Below, in pieces: positions 8,770 through 16,911 of a stretch of 64,000 bases of DNA. The notes under the pieces are model-generated. The model saw nothing but the letters and a program-made list of their open reading frames with translations. It ran no database searches and was not told where the DNA came from. Position 1 is the stretch's first letter, and every line of letters starts with the position of its first letter. The stretch comes from Niveibacterium terrae (lineage in GTDB: Bacteria; Pseudomonadota; Gammaproteobacteria; Burkholderiales; Rhodocyclaceae): positions 2,356,001-2,420,000 of the forward strand of contig NZ_CP172404.1 in the NCBI RefSeq assembly GCF_048213115.1. The letters run 5' to 3'. The translations under genes and the position numbers were made by a program.

Positions 8770-10074
8770 TCATTTATCGCCAGCTTCTTCATCCCACTTT
8801 TTCAGCAGGGCCAGCTTCTCACCAATCTTGATCTCCAAGCCTCTTGGTGCTGGCTGATACCAACCAGGTTCTTCTATGCCATCAGGAAAATAGGTTTCAC
8901 CAGCAGCATAAGCATTCGGTTCATCGTGGGCATAGCGATAGTCGTGACCGTAGCCGAGCTCCTTCATCAGCTTGGTCGGCGCGTTGCGCAGATGGACGGG
9001 CACTTCGCGGCTCTTGTCCTGTTTGACGAAGGCGCGCGCCTCGTTGTAAGCCTTGTAGCCGGCATTGCTCTTCGCGGCGACGGCCAGATAGATGACGGCC
9101 TGGCCCAGCGCCAGCTCGCCTTCGGGCGAGCCGAGCCGCTCGTAGGTGGCGGCCGCATCGTTGGCGATCTGCATCGCGCGCGGATCGGCAAGGGCGATGT
9201 CCTCCCAGGCCATGCGGACGATGCGCCGCGCCAGATAGCGCGGATCCGCGCCGCCGTCGAGCATCCGGCAGAGCCAGTAGAGCGCCGCGTCAGGGTTGGA
9301 GCCGCGCACCGACTTGTGCAGCGCCGAGATCTGGTCGTAGAAGTTGTCCCCGCCCTTGTCGAAGCGCCGGGCATTGAGGCTCAGCGCGTTCTGGATGAAA
9401 GCGGCGTCGATATGGCTCACCTTGGCCGCGCCGGCCGCGGTATTGCACTGCTCGAGCAGGTTCAACAGCCGCCGGGCATCGCCGTCCGCGTAGCCGATCA
9501 GCGTCTCGACCGCCGCGGCGTCGAACTCGAGGTGACCCAAAACCTTTTCGCAGGCCCGCGCAAAGAGCTGTTTGAGCTCGTCGTCGGTCAGCGATTTGAG
9601 CACATAGACCTGAGCCCGTGACAGCAGCGCCGAGTTCACTTCAAACGATGGATTCTCGGTCGTCGCGCCGATGAAGGTCACCAGACCGCTCTCGGCATAG
9701 GGGAGCAGCGCGTCCTGCTGCGACTTGTTGAAGCGATGGATTTCGTCGACGAACAGGATCGTATGCTTGCCCTGGGCGAGGTTCTGCTCGGCCTGCTCCA
9801 TCGCGCCCCGGATGTCCTTGACGCCGGAGAACACCGCCGACAGCGCGATGAACTCGCACGCAAAGGCTTTCGCGGTGAGCCTCGCCAGAGTCGTCTTGCC
9901 GACGCCGGGCGGCCCCCACAGGATCATCGAATGCGGTTTGCCCGACAGGAAAGCGAGCTTGAGCGGTTTACCCTCGCCGAGCAGGTGGGACTGCCCGATG
10001 ACTTCGTCGAGAACCCGGGGTCTGAGCGCCTCGGCCAGCGGAGGCGTGGGTTCGTTTGCGAAAAGGTCGGCCAC
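8770..10074 (-). CDS. rarA: Replication-associated recombination protein A (AAA+ ATPase), 3' end exchanged
   Basis: 434 residues. RarA/MgsA is a tetrameric clamp-loader-like ATPase that acts at stalled replication forks. Walker A is GPPGVGKTTLARLTA (about 54-68), Walker B LFVDEIHRFN, sensor 1 GATTENPSFEVN; the C-terminal tetramer domain follows. The last 45 or so codons (8770 to about 8930) are AT-richer than the rest and end KKWDEEAGDK, whereas a GC-rich copy of the original end lies at 4823-4925. The protein stays full length, so the island swapped the 3' end without harm. It follows lolA by four bases. Confidence 0.95.
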   Translation of the reverse strand: MADLFANEPTPPLAEALRPRVLDEVIGQSHLLGEGKPLKLAFLSGKPHSMILWGPPGVGKTTLARLTAKAFACEFIALSAVFSGVKDIRGAMEQAEQNLAQGKHTILFVDEIHRFNKSQQDALLPYAESGLVTFIGATTENPSFEVNSALLSRAQVYVLKSLTDDELKQLFARACEKVLGHLEFDAAAVETLIGYADGDARRLLNLLEQCNTAAGAAKVSHIDAAFIQNALSLNARRFDKGGDNFYDQISALHKSVRGSNPDAALYWLCRMLDGGADPRYLARRIVRMAWEDIALADPRAMQIANDAAATYERLGSPEGELALGQAVIYLAVAAKSNAGYKAYNEARAFVKQDKSREVPVHLRNAPTKLMKELGYGHDYRYAHDEPNAYAAGETYFPDGIEEPGWYQPAPRGLEIKIGEKLALLKKWDEEAGDK

Positions 10075-10078
10075 AGCC

Positions 10079-10693
10079 TCACTCGCCGACGACGTCGGCC
10101 CCCTTGGGCGGCGTGAAGCGGAATTCGCCGGCGTCGAAATGCACGTTGCGCTCGAAGGACGAGAACTTCAGGAAAGTGGTCTGACCGAAGTTGTCGTGCA
10201 CTTCCATGCCGACCAGGGCGCCGCCATGAAAAGCGATCCTGACCTTCTCGAAACCGGCTTCCTGCTGCTTGGGCGTCGCATCGACCCAGGCGAGGCCCTG
10301 AGCTTCGCCACCGTCGCGCAGCGTGAAGTTGCGCTCGAGCTGCCCGTCGCCGGTCAGCAGCGCCGCGGGCGTCGCGCCCAGCGCCTTGCCGACCGCCTTG
10401 ACGGTAACCTGGTTCAGCTCCTTGTCGTAGGTCCACAGCTTCTGACCGTCGCCGACGATGATCTGGGCGTAAGGCTGCTGATAGACGAAGCGGAAACGCC
10501 CCGGCTTCTGGAACGAGAAGGAGCCCGAGGCGCGCTGGGTCACCTTGCCATTGCGGGAGATGACGGTCTGCGAGAAGCTCGCGCGCGCGCTTTTCGCGCT
10601 GTCGAGAAAAGCGTGCAGATCGTCGAGCGCGGCAGCGGATGCGCCCTGGGCGAGCAGCAATGCGGCGGCGGACAAAAGAATACGGAAAGACAT
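10079..10693 (-). CDS. lolA: Outer membrane lipoprotein carrier protein LolA
   Basis: 204 residues with signal peptide MSFRILLSAAALLLAQGASA. LolA is the periplasmic chaperone that takes lipoproteins from the LolCDE complex to LolB at the outer membrane. Family features are the repeated half-barrel strands GSFSFQKPGRFRFVYQQPYA and DGQKLWTYDKELNQVTV (about 58-95), and the C-terminal region TTFLKFSSFERN. It lies between ftsK and rarA, the usual order in beta- and gammaproteobacteria, with gaps of 18 and 4 bases, so the three are probably one operon. Confidence 0.95.
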   Translation of the reverse strand: MSFRILLSAAALLLAQGASAAALDDLHAFLDSAKSARASFSQTVISRNGKVTQRASGSFSFQKPGRFRFVYQQPYAQIIVGDGQKLWTYDKELNQVTVKAVGKALGATPAALLTGDGQLERNFTLRDGGEAQGLAWVDATPKQQEAGFEKVRIAFHGGALVGMEVHDNFGQTTFLKFSSFERNVHFDAGEFRFTPPKGADVVGE

Positions 10694-10711
10694 CAGAACT
10701 CCTGAGACGGA

Positions 10712-13006
10712 TCACTCCTCGCGCGGGGCGGGAGCGATCACTTCGCGGTTGCCATTAGTCCCCATCGCGGAGACGAGACCCGAGCGTTCCATCTGCTCGA
10801 TCAGTCTGGCAGCCCTGTTATAACCGATGCGCAGATGGCGCTGCACCAGCGAGATTGACGGGCGACGCGTCTTCAGCACGACTTCGACAGCCTGATCGTA
10901 CATCGGATCCTGCTCGCTGCCCTCGCCTCCCTCGCCGCCCGAGGACAGCTCGCCGCCGCCCTCTTCGCTGCCGTCGAGGATCCCCTCGACGTAATCGGGT
11001 TCGCCGGTCGTCTTCAGGAATTCGACGATCTTGTGCACTTCCTCGTCGGCGACGAAAGCACCGTGCACGCGGGTCGGCATCCCGGTCCCCGGCGCGAGAT
11101 AGAGCATGTCGCCCATGCCCAGCAGCGATTCCGCGCCCATCTGGTCGAGGATGGTCCGCGAGTCGATCTTGCTCGAAACCTGGAAGGCCATCCGGGTCGG
11201 GATGTTGGCCTTGATCAGACCGGTGATCACGTCGACCGAAGGCCTCTGCGTCGCGAGGATCAGGTGGATGCCTGCGGCGCGCGCTTTTTGCGCAAGCCGC
11301 GCGATCAGTTCCTCGACCTTCTTGCCGACCACCATCATCAGGTCGGCGAGCTCGTCGATGACGACGACGATCGCCGGCATCGTCGCGAGCGGCTCGGGGC
11401 TCTCGGGCGTGATCGAGAACGGGTTGGTCAGCGGCTTGCCGTTCTTCTGCGCATCGAGCACCTGCTTGTTGAAGCCGGCAACGTTGCGCACGCCGATCGC
11501 CGAGAGCAGCTTGTAGCGACGCTCCATCTCGCCTACGCACCAGTTCAGCGCATGGGCGGCGTGCTTCATGTCGGTGACGACCGGCGAGAGCAGGTGCGGA
11601 ATGCCCTCGTAGATCGACAGTTCGAGCATCTTCGGGTCGACCATGATCAGTCTGACCTTGTCCGGCCCGGCCTTGTAGAGCAGCGACAGGATCATCGCGT
11701 TGATCCCGACCGACTTGCCCGAGCCAGTCGTACCGGCCACCAGCAGGTGGGGCATCTTCGCGAGGTCGGCGACGACCGGGTTGCCGCCGATGTCCTTGCC
11801 CAGCCCGACCGTCAGCACCGAATGGTTGTCGTGGTAGATCTGCGAGCCGAGGATCTCCGAGAGGCGCACGGTCTGCCGCTTCGCGTTCGGCAATTCGAGG
11901 CCCATGCAGCTCTTGCCGGGAATCGTCTCGACGACGCGGATGCTCATCACCGACAACGCGCGGGCGAGATCCTTGACCAGATTGACGATCTGGCTGCCCT
12001 TGACGCCGACCGCCGGCTCGATCTCGTAGCGGGTGATGACCGGGCCCGGATAGGCCGCGAGCACCTTGACCTCGACGCCGAAGTCGGCGAGTTTTCGCTC
12101 GATCAACCGCGACGTGTATTCGAGCGATTCGACCGAAGGCGGCTCGACGTCGTGGGAGGCCGGATCGAGCAGCGACAGCGGCGGGATCGAACCTTCCGGC
12201 GCATCAGCGAAGAGCTGCTGCTGGCGCTCGCGCTCGACACGCTCGGAGCGCGGAGCCTCGACGACCGGAGCCTCGATGTGGATCTCGACCTTGGGCGCGA
12301 CTTCGGCCTTCTTGCGTTCCTTCTGAACCTTCTGCTGGCGCTTCTCGGCGACTTTCGCGCCTTCGCGGCGATCCTGCCAGGCGCTGAAGTGCTGGGAGAA
12401 GCCTATCCACGCGCTCTCCAGCCAATAGCCGAAGCGCTCGAACGCGTTGATCCACGAGAAACCGAAGAACAGGCTCGCGCCGCCAGCGAGCAGCGCGAGC
12501 AACACCAGCGTGCCCCCGGTGAAGCCGAGGTTGCGCATCACGACGCCGCCGAGTTCGATGCCGACCGCCCCGCCCGGCTCACCGGGCAGAGGGATCGTGT
12601 GGCCGTAAAAGCGCAGCGACTCCAAGGCCGAGCAGCCGAGCAGCAGAACCGTGAAGCCGAACAGGATCAGGAAAGCCGAGCGGCGAGAGCCTTCGAGTTC
12701 GCGCCGCCAGCGCCTCAGTCCGGCAACGATTCCCCAGACCAGCAGCGCGACCCACCACCACGCCGAGATTCCGAACAGCGACAGCAGCAGATCGGAGAAC
12801 CAGGCGCCGAAGCGCCCGCCCGGGTTCAGCACCAGATCGGTATGCACCGCGTGCGACCAGCCCGGGTCGGTCTTGTGGAAACCCCACAGGATCAGACCCA
12901 GGTAGAGGCCGAAGACGCCGAACAGCAGCCAGCGCGCTTCGCGCAGCAGGGCAGACATGCGCTCGGGGAGCGGAGCGTGGGGGCGACGGGACAGCGAAGG
13001 GAACAT
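10712..13006 (-). CDS. ftsK: DNA translocase FtsK
   Basis: 764 residues from ATG 13006 (a TTG two codons earlier is possible). Four or five N-terminal membrane spans (about 28-190) anchor it to the division septum, where it pumps chromosome ends and activates XerCD recombination at dif. A charged linker (about 210-290) is short for the family. The motor has Walker A VAGTTGSGKSVGINAM, Walker B VVIDELADLMM, and the RQKARAAG-like segment; the C-terminal gamma winged helix (ISLVQRHLRIGYNRAARLIEQME) reads KOPS sequences. It heads the ftsK-lolA-rarA group. Confidence 0.96.
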   Translation of the reverse strand: MFPSLSRRPHAPLPERMSALLREARWLLFGVFGLYLGLILWGFHKTDPGWSHAVHTDLVLNPGGRFGAWFSDLLLSLFGISAWWWVALLVWGIVAGLRRWRRELEGSRRSAFLILFGFTVLLLGCSALESLRFYGHTIPLPGEPGGAVGIELGGVVMRNLGFTGGTLVLLALLAGGASLFFGFSWINAFERFGYWLESAWIGFSQHFSAWQDRREGAKVAEKRQQKVQKERKKAEVAPKVEIHIEAPVVEAPRSERVERERQQQLFADAPEGSIPPLSLLDPASHDVEPPSVESLEYTSRLIERKLADFGVEVKVLAAYPGPVITRYEIEPAVGVKGSQIVNLVKDLARALSVMSIRVVETIPGKSCMGLELPNAKRQTVRLSEILGSQIYHDNHSVLTVGLGKDIGGNPVVADLAKMPHLLVAGTTGSGKSVGINAMILSLLYKAGPDKVRLIMVDPKMLELSIYEGIPHLLSPVVTDMKHAAHALNWCVGEMERRYKLLSAIGVRNVAGFNKQVLDAQKNGKPLTNPFSITPESPEPLATMPAIVVVIDELADLMMVVGKKVEELIARLAQKARAAGIHLILATQRPSVDVITGLIKANIPTRMAFQVSSKIDSRTILDQMGAESLLGMGDMLYLAPGTGMPTRVHGAFVADEEVHKIVEFLKTTGEPDYVEGILDGSEEGGGELSSGGEGGEGSEQDPMYDQAVEVVLKTRRPSISLVQRHLRIGYNRAARLIEQMERSGLVSAMGTNGNREVIAPAPREE

Positions 13007-13030
13007 GCGCAAACCGGAAATGGAGGGTGT

Positions 13031-13702
13031 TCAGACTTCCTCGATCCGGTCACAGAGAAGGATGCCCTCCTCGGTATCCCGGATCAGGCACTGGTTCTGC
13101 AGATCTTTCATGACGCGGCTGACCATCTCGCGCGAGGCGCCGATCATCTTGGCGATGTCCTGCTTGGAGACCTTGCGCTTGACGATGCGGCCATTGCCGT
13201 CCTCAGCCGCCATATCGAGCAGCAGACGCGCGACCCGGCCATAGACGTCCATCAGCGCCAGGCTCTCGATCTTGCGGTCGGCCAGACGCAGCCGACGCGC
13301 GAGATTGCGCATCAGGAAGAGCGCGACCTCGAAGTTCTCCTGCAGGATGCGGCGGAAGTCGTTCATCGAGATCGTCACGAGGTCGGCGGCGGTCACCGCG
13401 ACGACGGTCGCCGAGCGCGGCTCCTCGTCGACGACGCCGATTTCGCCGAAGATCTCGCCCTGGCCGATCATCGTCAGGATCACTTCGCGGCCGTCCTCAT
13501 CGCTGACCAGCACTTTCAGGCTTCCGGTCAGCACGAAGTACACGTAATCGGTCCGGTCGCCCGCATTGACCACAGTCGCCCCTCGGGTAGCCCGTCGCAT
13601 GATCGCGCAGCGCGCAATCGAAAGCAGCTTGTCATCGGCCAGCCCTTGAAAAATCGGGAAAGTGCGCAAAGCAGTGAGGGATACGCTATTGATCGTACTC
13701 AT
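13031..13702 (-). CDS. Crp/Fnr-family transcription regulator
   Basis: 223 residues from ATG 13702, ten bases after GGAGAG. The N-terminal cyclic-nucleotide-binding type barrel (about 10-125) contains GQGEIFGEIGVVDEEPRSAT, close to the phosphate-binding cassette of cAMP-type regulators. The C-terminal winged helix (about 165-210) carries the recognition helix in SKQDIAKMIGASREMVSRVM. No iron-sulphur cysteines are present, so it is Crp-like rather than Fnr-like. It sits tail-to-head 24 bases upstream of ftsK and is divergent from trxB across 158 bases. Its targets cannot be told. Confidence 0.88.
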   Translation of the reverse strand: MSTINSVSLTALRTFPIFQGLADDKLLSIARCAIMRRATRGATVVNAGDRTDYVYFVLTGSLKVLVSDEDGREVILTMIGQGEIFGEIGVVDEEPRSATVVAVTAADLVTISMNDFRRILQENFEVALFLMRNLARRLRLADRKIESLALMDVYGRVARLLLDMAAEDGNGRIVKRKVSKQDIAKMIGASREMVSRVMKDLQNQCLIRDTEEGILLCDRIEEV

Positions 13703-13860
13703 GATGCTCTCCGGATCAGGTGATTCTGGGTGCAAGCGGCTTCCGCATCGGGCGCGGGAACTTTATGCCATTTGGAGAGCCGATTATCGCACATGCACCG
13801 CGTCCGGACAGCGCGGGCGCCTCGGATATACTGCACTCCACTCGATTGGGAGATCCTCTA

Positions 13861-14829
13861 ATGACTGAAAACACCCGGCACTCGCGCCTGATCATCCTCG
13901 GTTCCGGCCCCGCCGGTTACACCGCCGCCGTCTATGCGGCGCGCGCGAACCTCAAACCGCTCCTGATCACAGGTCTCGCCCAGGGTGGCCAATTGATGAC
14001 GACGACCGAAGTCGACAACTGGCCGGCCGAAGCCGACGGAGTCCAGGGCCCGGACCTGATGGCCCGCTTCGAAGCCCATGCCCGCCGCTTCAACACCGAG
14101 ATCCTGTTCGACCACATCCACACGACGAAACTCACCGAGCGCCCCTTCACGCTGATCGGCGATTCGGGCACCTACACCTGCGATGCGCTGATCATCGCGA
14201 CCGGCGCGACCGCGAAATACCTCGGCCTGCCGTCCGAAGAAGCCTTCGCCGGTCGCGGCGTCTCGGCCTGCGCGACCTGCGACGGCTTCTTCTACCGCAA
14301 CAAGGAAGTCGCGGTCGTCGGCGGCGGCAACACGGCCGTCGAGGAAGCGCTCTACCTCGCCAATATCGTCAGCCGCGTCACGCTGATCCACCGCCGCGAC
14401 AAGTTCCGCGCCGAGGCGATCATGATCGACCACCTGATGGAGAAGGTCGCCGCGGGCAAGATCGTGCTCGAGACCGACTCGACGCTGGACGAAGTGCTCG
14501 GGGATGATTCCGGCGTGACCGGCGTGCGCGTGAAGAACGTCAAGAGCGGAGCGACGCGCGACATCGCGCTCGCTGGCGTGTTCATCGCGATCGGTCACAA
14601 GCCCAGCACCGAGATCTTCCAGGGTCAGCTCGAAATGGACGCGACTGGCTATCTGGTCACCCAGGGCGGACGCGAAGGCAATGCGACCCAGACCAGCATC
14701 CCCGGAGTGTTCGCTGCCGGCGATGTGCAAGACCACATCTACCGCCAGGCGGTCACGAGCGCCGGAACCGGCTGCATGGCCGCGCTCGACGCCGAGCGCT
14801 ATCTGGACAGTCTGGGCAAGACCGCCTGA
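13861..14829 (+). CDS. trxB: Thioredoxin reductase
   Basis: 322 residues, the normal length. It reduces thioredoxin with NADPH through FAD in the cytoplasm. FAD site GSGPAGYTAAVYAARA (residues 14-29), redox pair CATC in VSACATCDGFFY (about 138-141), NADPH site VVGGGNTAVEEALYLA, and the C-terminal FAD motif GVFAAGDVQDHIYRQAVTSA are all present. Divergent from the Crp/Fnr gene and followed by a strong hairpin. Confidence 0.97.
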   Translation: MTENTRHSRLIILGSGPAGYTAAVYAARANLKPLLITGLAQGGQLMTTTEVDNWPAEADGVQGPDLMARFEAHARRFNTEILFDHIHTTKLTERPFTLIGDSGTYTCDALIIATGATAKYLGLPSEEAFAGRGVSACATCDGFFYRNKEVAVVGGGNTAVEEALYLANIVSRVTLIHRRDKFRAEAIMIDHLMEKVAAGKIVLETDSTLDEVLGDDSGVTGVRVKNVKSGATRDIALAGVFIAIGHKPSTEIFQGQLEMDATGYLVTQGGREGNATQTSIPGVFAAGDVQDHIYRQAVTSAGTGCMAALDAERYLDSLGKTA

Positions 14830-14846
14830 GAGCGGGAAGGCGATTA

Positions 14847-14871
14847 CCGGCGCCCCCACCGGGGGCGCCGG
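14847..14871 (+). terminator. GC-rich hairpin after trxB
   Basis: Perfect 11-bp stem CCGGCGCCCCC with a three-base loop, 17 bases after the trxB stop. It has no T-run, so it may act as a pause or RNA end stabiliser rather than a strict terminator before the Smr gene. Confidence 0.55.
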
Positions 14872-14902
14872 AGCGAGTCCACTCGCCAATGAAGGTGGAA
14901 TC

Positions 14903-15886
14903 ATGAAGAAATCAAGCGACAAGACTCCGTCGCCCTTCGCGGTGCTGAAGACGCTGGAAGTCCGTCAGGCGCCACGCACCAAGATCGACAAACTGCGCGA
15001 GCAGGCCAGAAAGGGCCCCGAGCCCGCGGGCGACATCGACTTCGCGCAAGCGATGAGCGGCGCTGTGCGCCTGCCTGCGAGCGATCAGGCCGAGATCGCC
15101 CGCCCCCGCCCGGCGCCGGTGCCGCGCCCGAAAGAGCGCGAGGAGAAGATCGAAACCGCTCCCGCACGCCCGCGCGCGCCCCTCAGCGACGCAGCGGCCT
15201 ACCGCTCCGCCATGCAGGACGTCATTGCCCTCGCGCCGAGCGGGCGGATAGACCCCTCACTGCTCAACGCGCCCCGCGCGGCGATGCCGCGCACTCCGGG
15301 CAAGAGCGAGATGTCGATCGAAGCCTGGCTGGACAGCGCGCCGGATCCGGACGATCCGGCATCGCTGTTCCTGCACGCGGTGGGCCCCGCGCACAGCCTG
15401 CCCGAGACGGGCCGCGCCGAGATCGCGCGCCCGGCACCCGAACCGAGGCCTCTGCAGCGCGAGGCCGACGACCGGGAGGTGCTGAACGAGAGCGTCAATG
15501 AGCCGATCAGCTTCGAGGACAGGCTGGACATGGGCGATGAGCCGGCCTTCCTGCGCGACGGCCTGCCGCGCCGGCTTCTCGTCGACCTGCGGCGCGGGCG
15601 CTGGATCGTTCAGGCCGAACTGGACCTGCACGGTCTGACCCGCGACGAAGCGCGCGAAGCGCTGGGGGCTTTCCTCGCCCAGAGGCTCGCGCGCGGCGAG
15701 CGCTGCGTGCGCATCATCCACGGCAAGGGCCTGCGTTCGCCGGGCCGGGTCGGAATCCTGAAGCAGCTGAGCCGCAACTGGCTCGCCCAGCGCGAAGAGA
15801 TCCTCGGCTTCTGCCAGGCCAAGCCCCACGACGGCGGCGAAGGCGCATTGCTTGTGCTGCTGCGCGCGCCGAAACCGGCGAGCTGA
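14903..15886 (+). CDS. Smr/MutS2 domain protein
   Basis: 327 residues from ATG 14903 behind GAAGGTGG. The first 225 residues are rich in A, P, R and E and look disordered. The C-terminal Smr domain (about 235-325) carries the marks LDLHGLTRDEAREALGAFLA and RCVRIIHGKGLRSPGRVGIL. Stand-alone Smr proteins cut RNA or DNA; in proteobacteria the YdaL/SmrA group nicks nucleic acids. The long disordered leader is larger than in those relatives. It lies behind trxB on the same strand. Confidence 0.85.
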   Translation: MKKSSDKTPSPFAVLKTLEVRQAPRTKIDKLREQARKGPEPAGDIDFAQAMSGAVRLPASDQAEIARPRPAPVPRPKEREEKIETAPARPRAPLSDAAAYRSAMQDVIALAPSGRIDPSLLNAPRAAMPRTPGKSEMSIEAWLDSAPDPDDPASLFLHAVGPAHSLPETGRAEIARPAPEPRPLQREADDREVLNESVNEPISFEDRLDMGDEPAFLRDGLPRRLLVDLRRGRWIVQAELDLHGLTRDEAREALGAFLAQRLARGERCVRIIHGKGLRSPGRVGILKQLSRNWLAQREEILGFCQAKPHDGGEGALLVLLRAPKPAS

Positions 15887-15911
15887 GGCGTCCTCGGATC
15901 AAAGCGGAGCG

Positions 15912-15937
15912 GCGGATTGCCCGACGGGGCAATCCGC
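15912..15937 (+). terminator. Hairpin after the Smr gene
   Basis: GCGGATTGCCC, loop GACG, then the exact inverse: an 11-bp stem 25 bases past the stop codon. No clear T-run follows. A similar GGCGGA...TCCGCC hairpin lies after the next gene. Confidence 0.55.
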
Positions 15938-16141
15938 ACTTGCCCTGAGCCTCTCGCCCCGCTCTGCCCCCCCCTAAAAAAAACCGACCGGCCCACTCTC
16001 CTCCCGCCCGATGTCGCCTCGGCTATCAAAGGAGCCGCCAGGAGGACATTACCCTCTTAAGCGGACAGTAGAATCCTGCACCGTCGCCACTAGCGACGGG
16101 ATAGAGGCGGCACACAATGCCGCCGGACACAGGAGAGAAGA

Positions 16142-16858
16142 ATGGAAAACGAAGCAGAACTGCTGGCTGAAATCCGCCAGCTCAAAGCATCCCAACGCCG
16201 CCTGAAGTTCCTCTGCTGCGGAGTCTCCGCACTGGTCGTTTCAGGCCTGCTGATGGGCGCCGCGACGCTGCGCAACGAGAAGTTCGACGTCATCGACGCC
16301 CAGCGGATCAACATCCGTGAGCCTGACGGAACGATACGGATGACCATTTCGAACCGCGCACAATTCCCCGGCGCTTTCATCAGGAACAAGGAAATCGCTC
16401 ATCCTCGTCCTATGGCGGGCATGCTGTTCATCAACGATGAGGGTACGGAAAACGGCGGTCTGGTTTTCAATGGAGCCAAGAATCAGGATGGCAAACCGTC
16501 AAGCGGCCTCAGTCTGACTTTCGACCGTTACCAGCAGGATCAGCAGATGCAGTTGCTCGGCGTGGACGAGGAAGGCAAGCACTATGCGGCGCTCAGCTTC
16601 AATGACGTAGCTGATGGATTGACGCGTCCAGTCTTCTCGGACCGGGACAATCAGCTCAACAACAAGGGAGAGGGTGCGATCACGCAGCGCGTCTACCTCG
16701 GCAAGACCCAAGGGCAGAACTCGATGCTGAGCCTGCTCGACGGCAAGGGGCGCCCCCGGATCGAGCTCAAGGTCACCCAAGCCGGTCAGGCTTCGATGGT
16801 CTTTCTCGACGAAAACGGCCGGGCCGTGAAGACGATCGCAGCAGAAGACATCAAGTAG
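16142..16858 (+). CDS. Membrane-anchored protein of unknown function
   Basis: 238 residues, with ribosome site AGGAGAG in front. A short coiled-coil start (ENEAELLAEIRQLKASQRR) precedes one membrane span (FLCCGVSALVVSGLLMGAA, about 23-41). The remainder is outside the membrane and contains beta-rich repeats with the pattern DG-I-R-M-I-N and GK-RPRIEL: about 47-62, 145-170 and 195-235. Proteins of this pattern occur alone in proteobacteria and their role is unknown. It is flanked by two hairpins and is probably a single-gene transcript. Confidence 0.6.
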   Translation: MENEAELLAEIRQLKASQRRLKFLCCGVSALVVSGLLMGAATLRNEKFDVIDAQRINIREPDGTIRMTISNRAQFPGAFIRNKEIAHPRPMAGMLFINDEGTENGGLVFNGAKNQDGKPSSGLSLTFDRYQQDQQMQLLGVDEEGKHYAALSFNDVADGLTRPVFSDRDNQLNNKGEGAITQRVYLGKTQGQNSMLSLLDGKGRPRIELKVTQAGQASMVFLDENGRAVKTIAAEDIK

Positions 16859-16873
16859 TCTTCACTGACAGCA

Positions 16874-16904
16874 CGGCGGACTGCTCGCATGGAGCAATCC
16901 GCCG
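16874..16904. terminator. Convergent hairpin between the membrane protein gene and sppA
   Basis: CGGCGGA-CTGCTC pairs with GAGCAA-TCCGCCG around a five-base loop, with one mismatch. It lies between two convergent genes, eight bases from the end of sppA, and could serve both. Confidence 0.55.
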
Positions 16905-16911
16905 CACCCGA

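Noticed and set aside
4821..8930. Prophage or conjugative element for the AT-rich island
   Set aside because: No integrase, structural, replication or transfer gene is present; only four cargo genes are seen.
10712..13723. Open frame of almost 900 codons opposite ftsK
   Set aside because: It is a GC-rich shadow with codon bias in the wrong place and no domain; ftsK on the other strand is complete. The same holds for long frames opposite serS, sppA, rlmN-like, putA and lysC.
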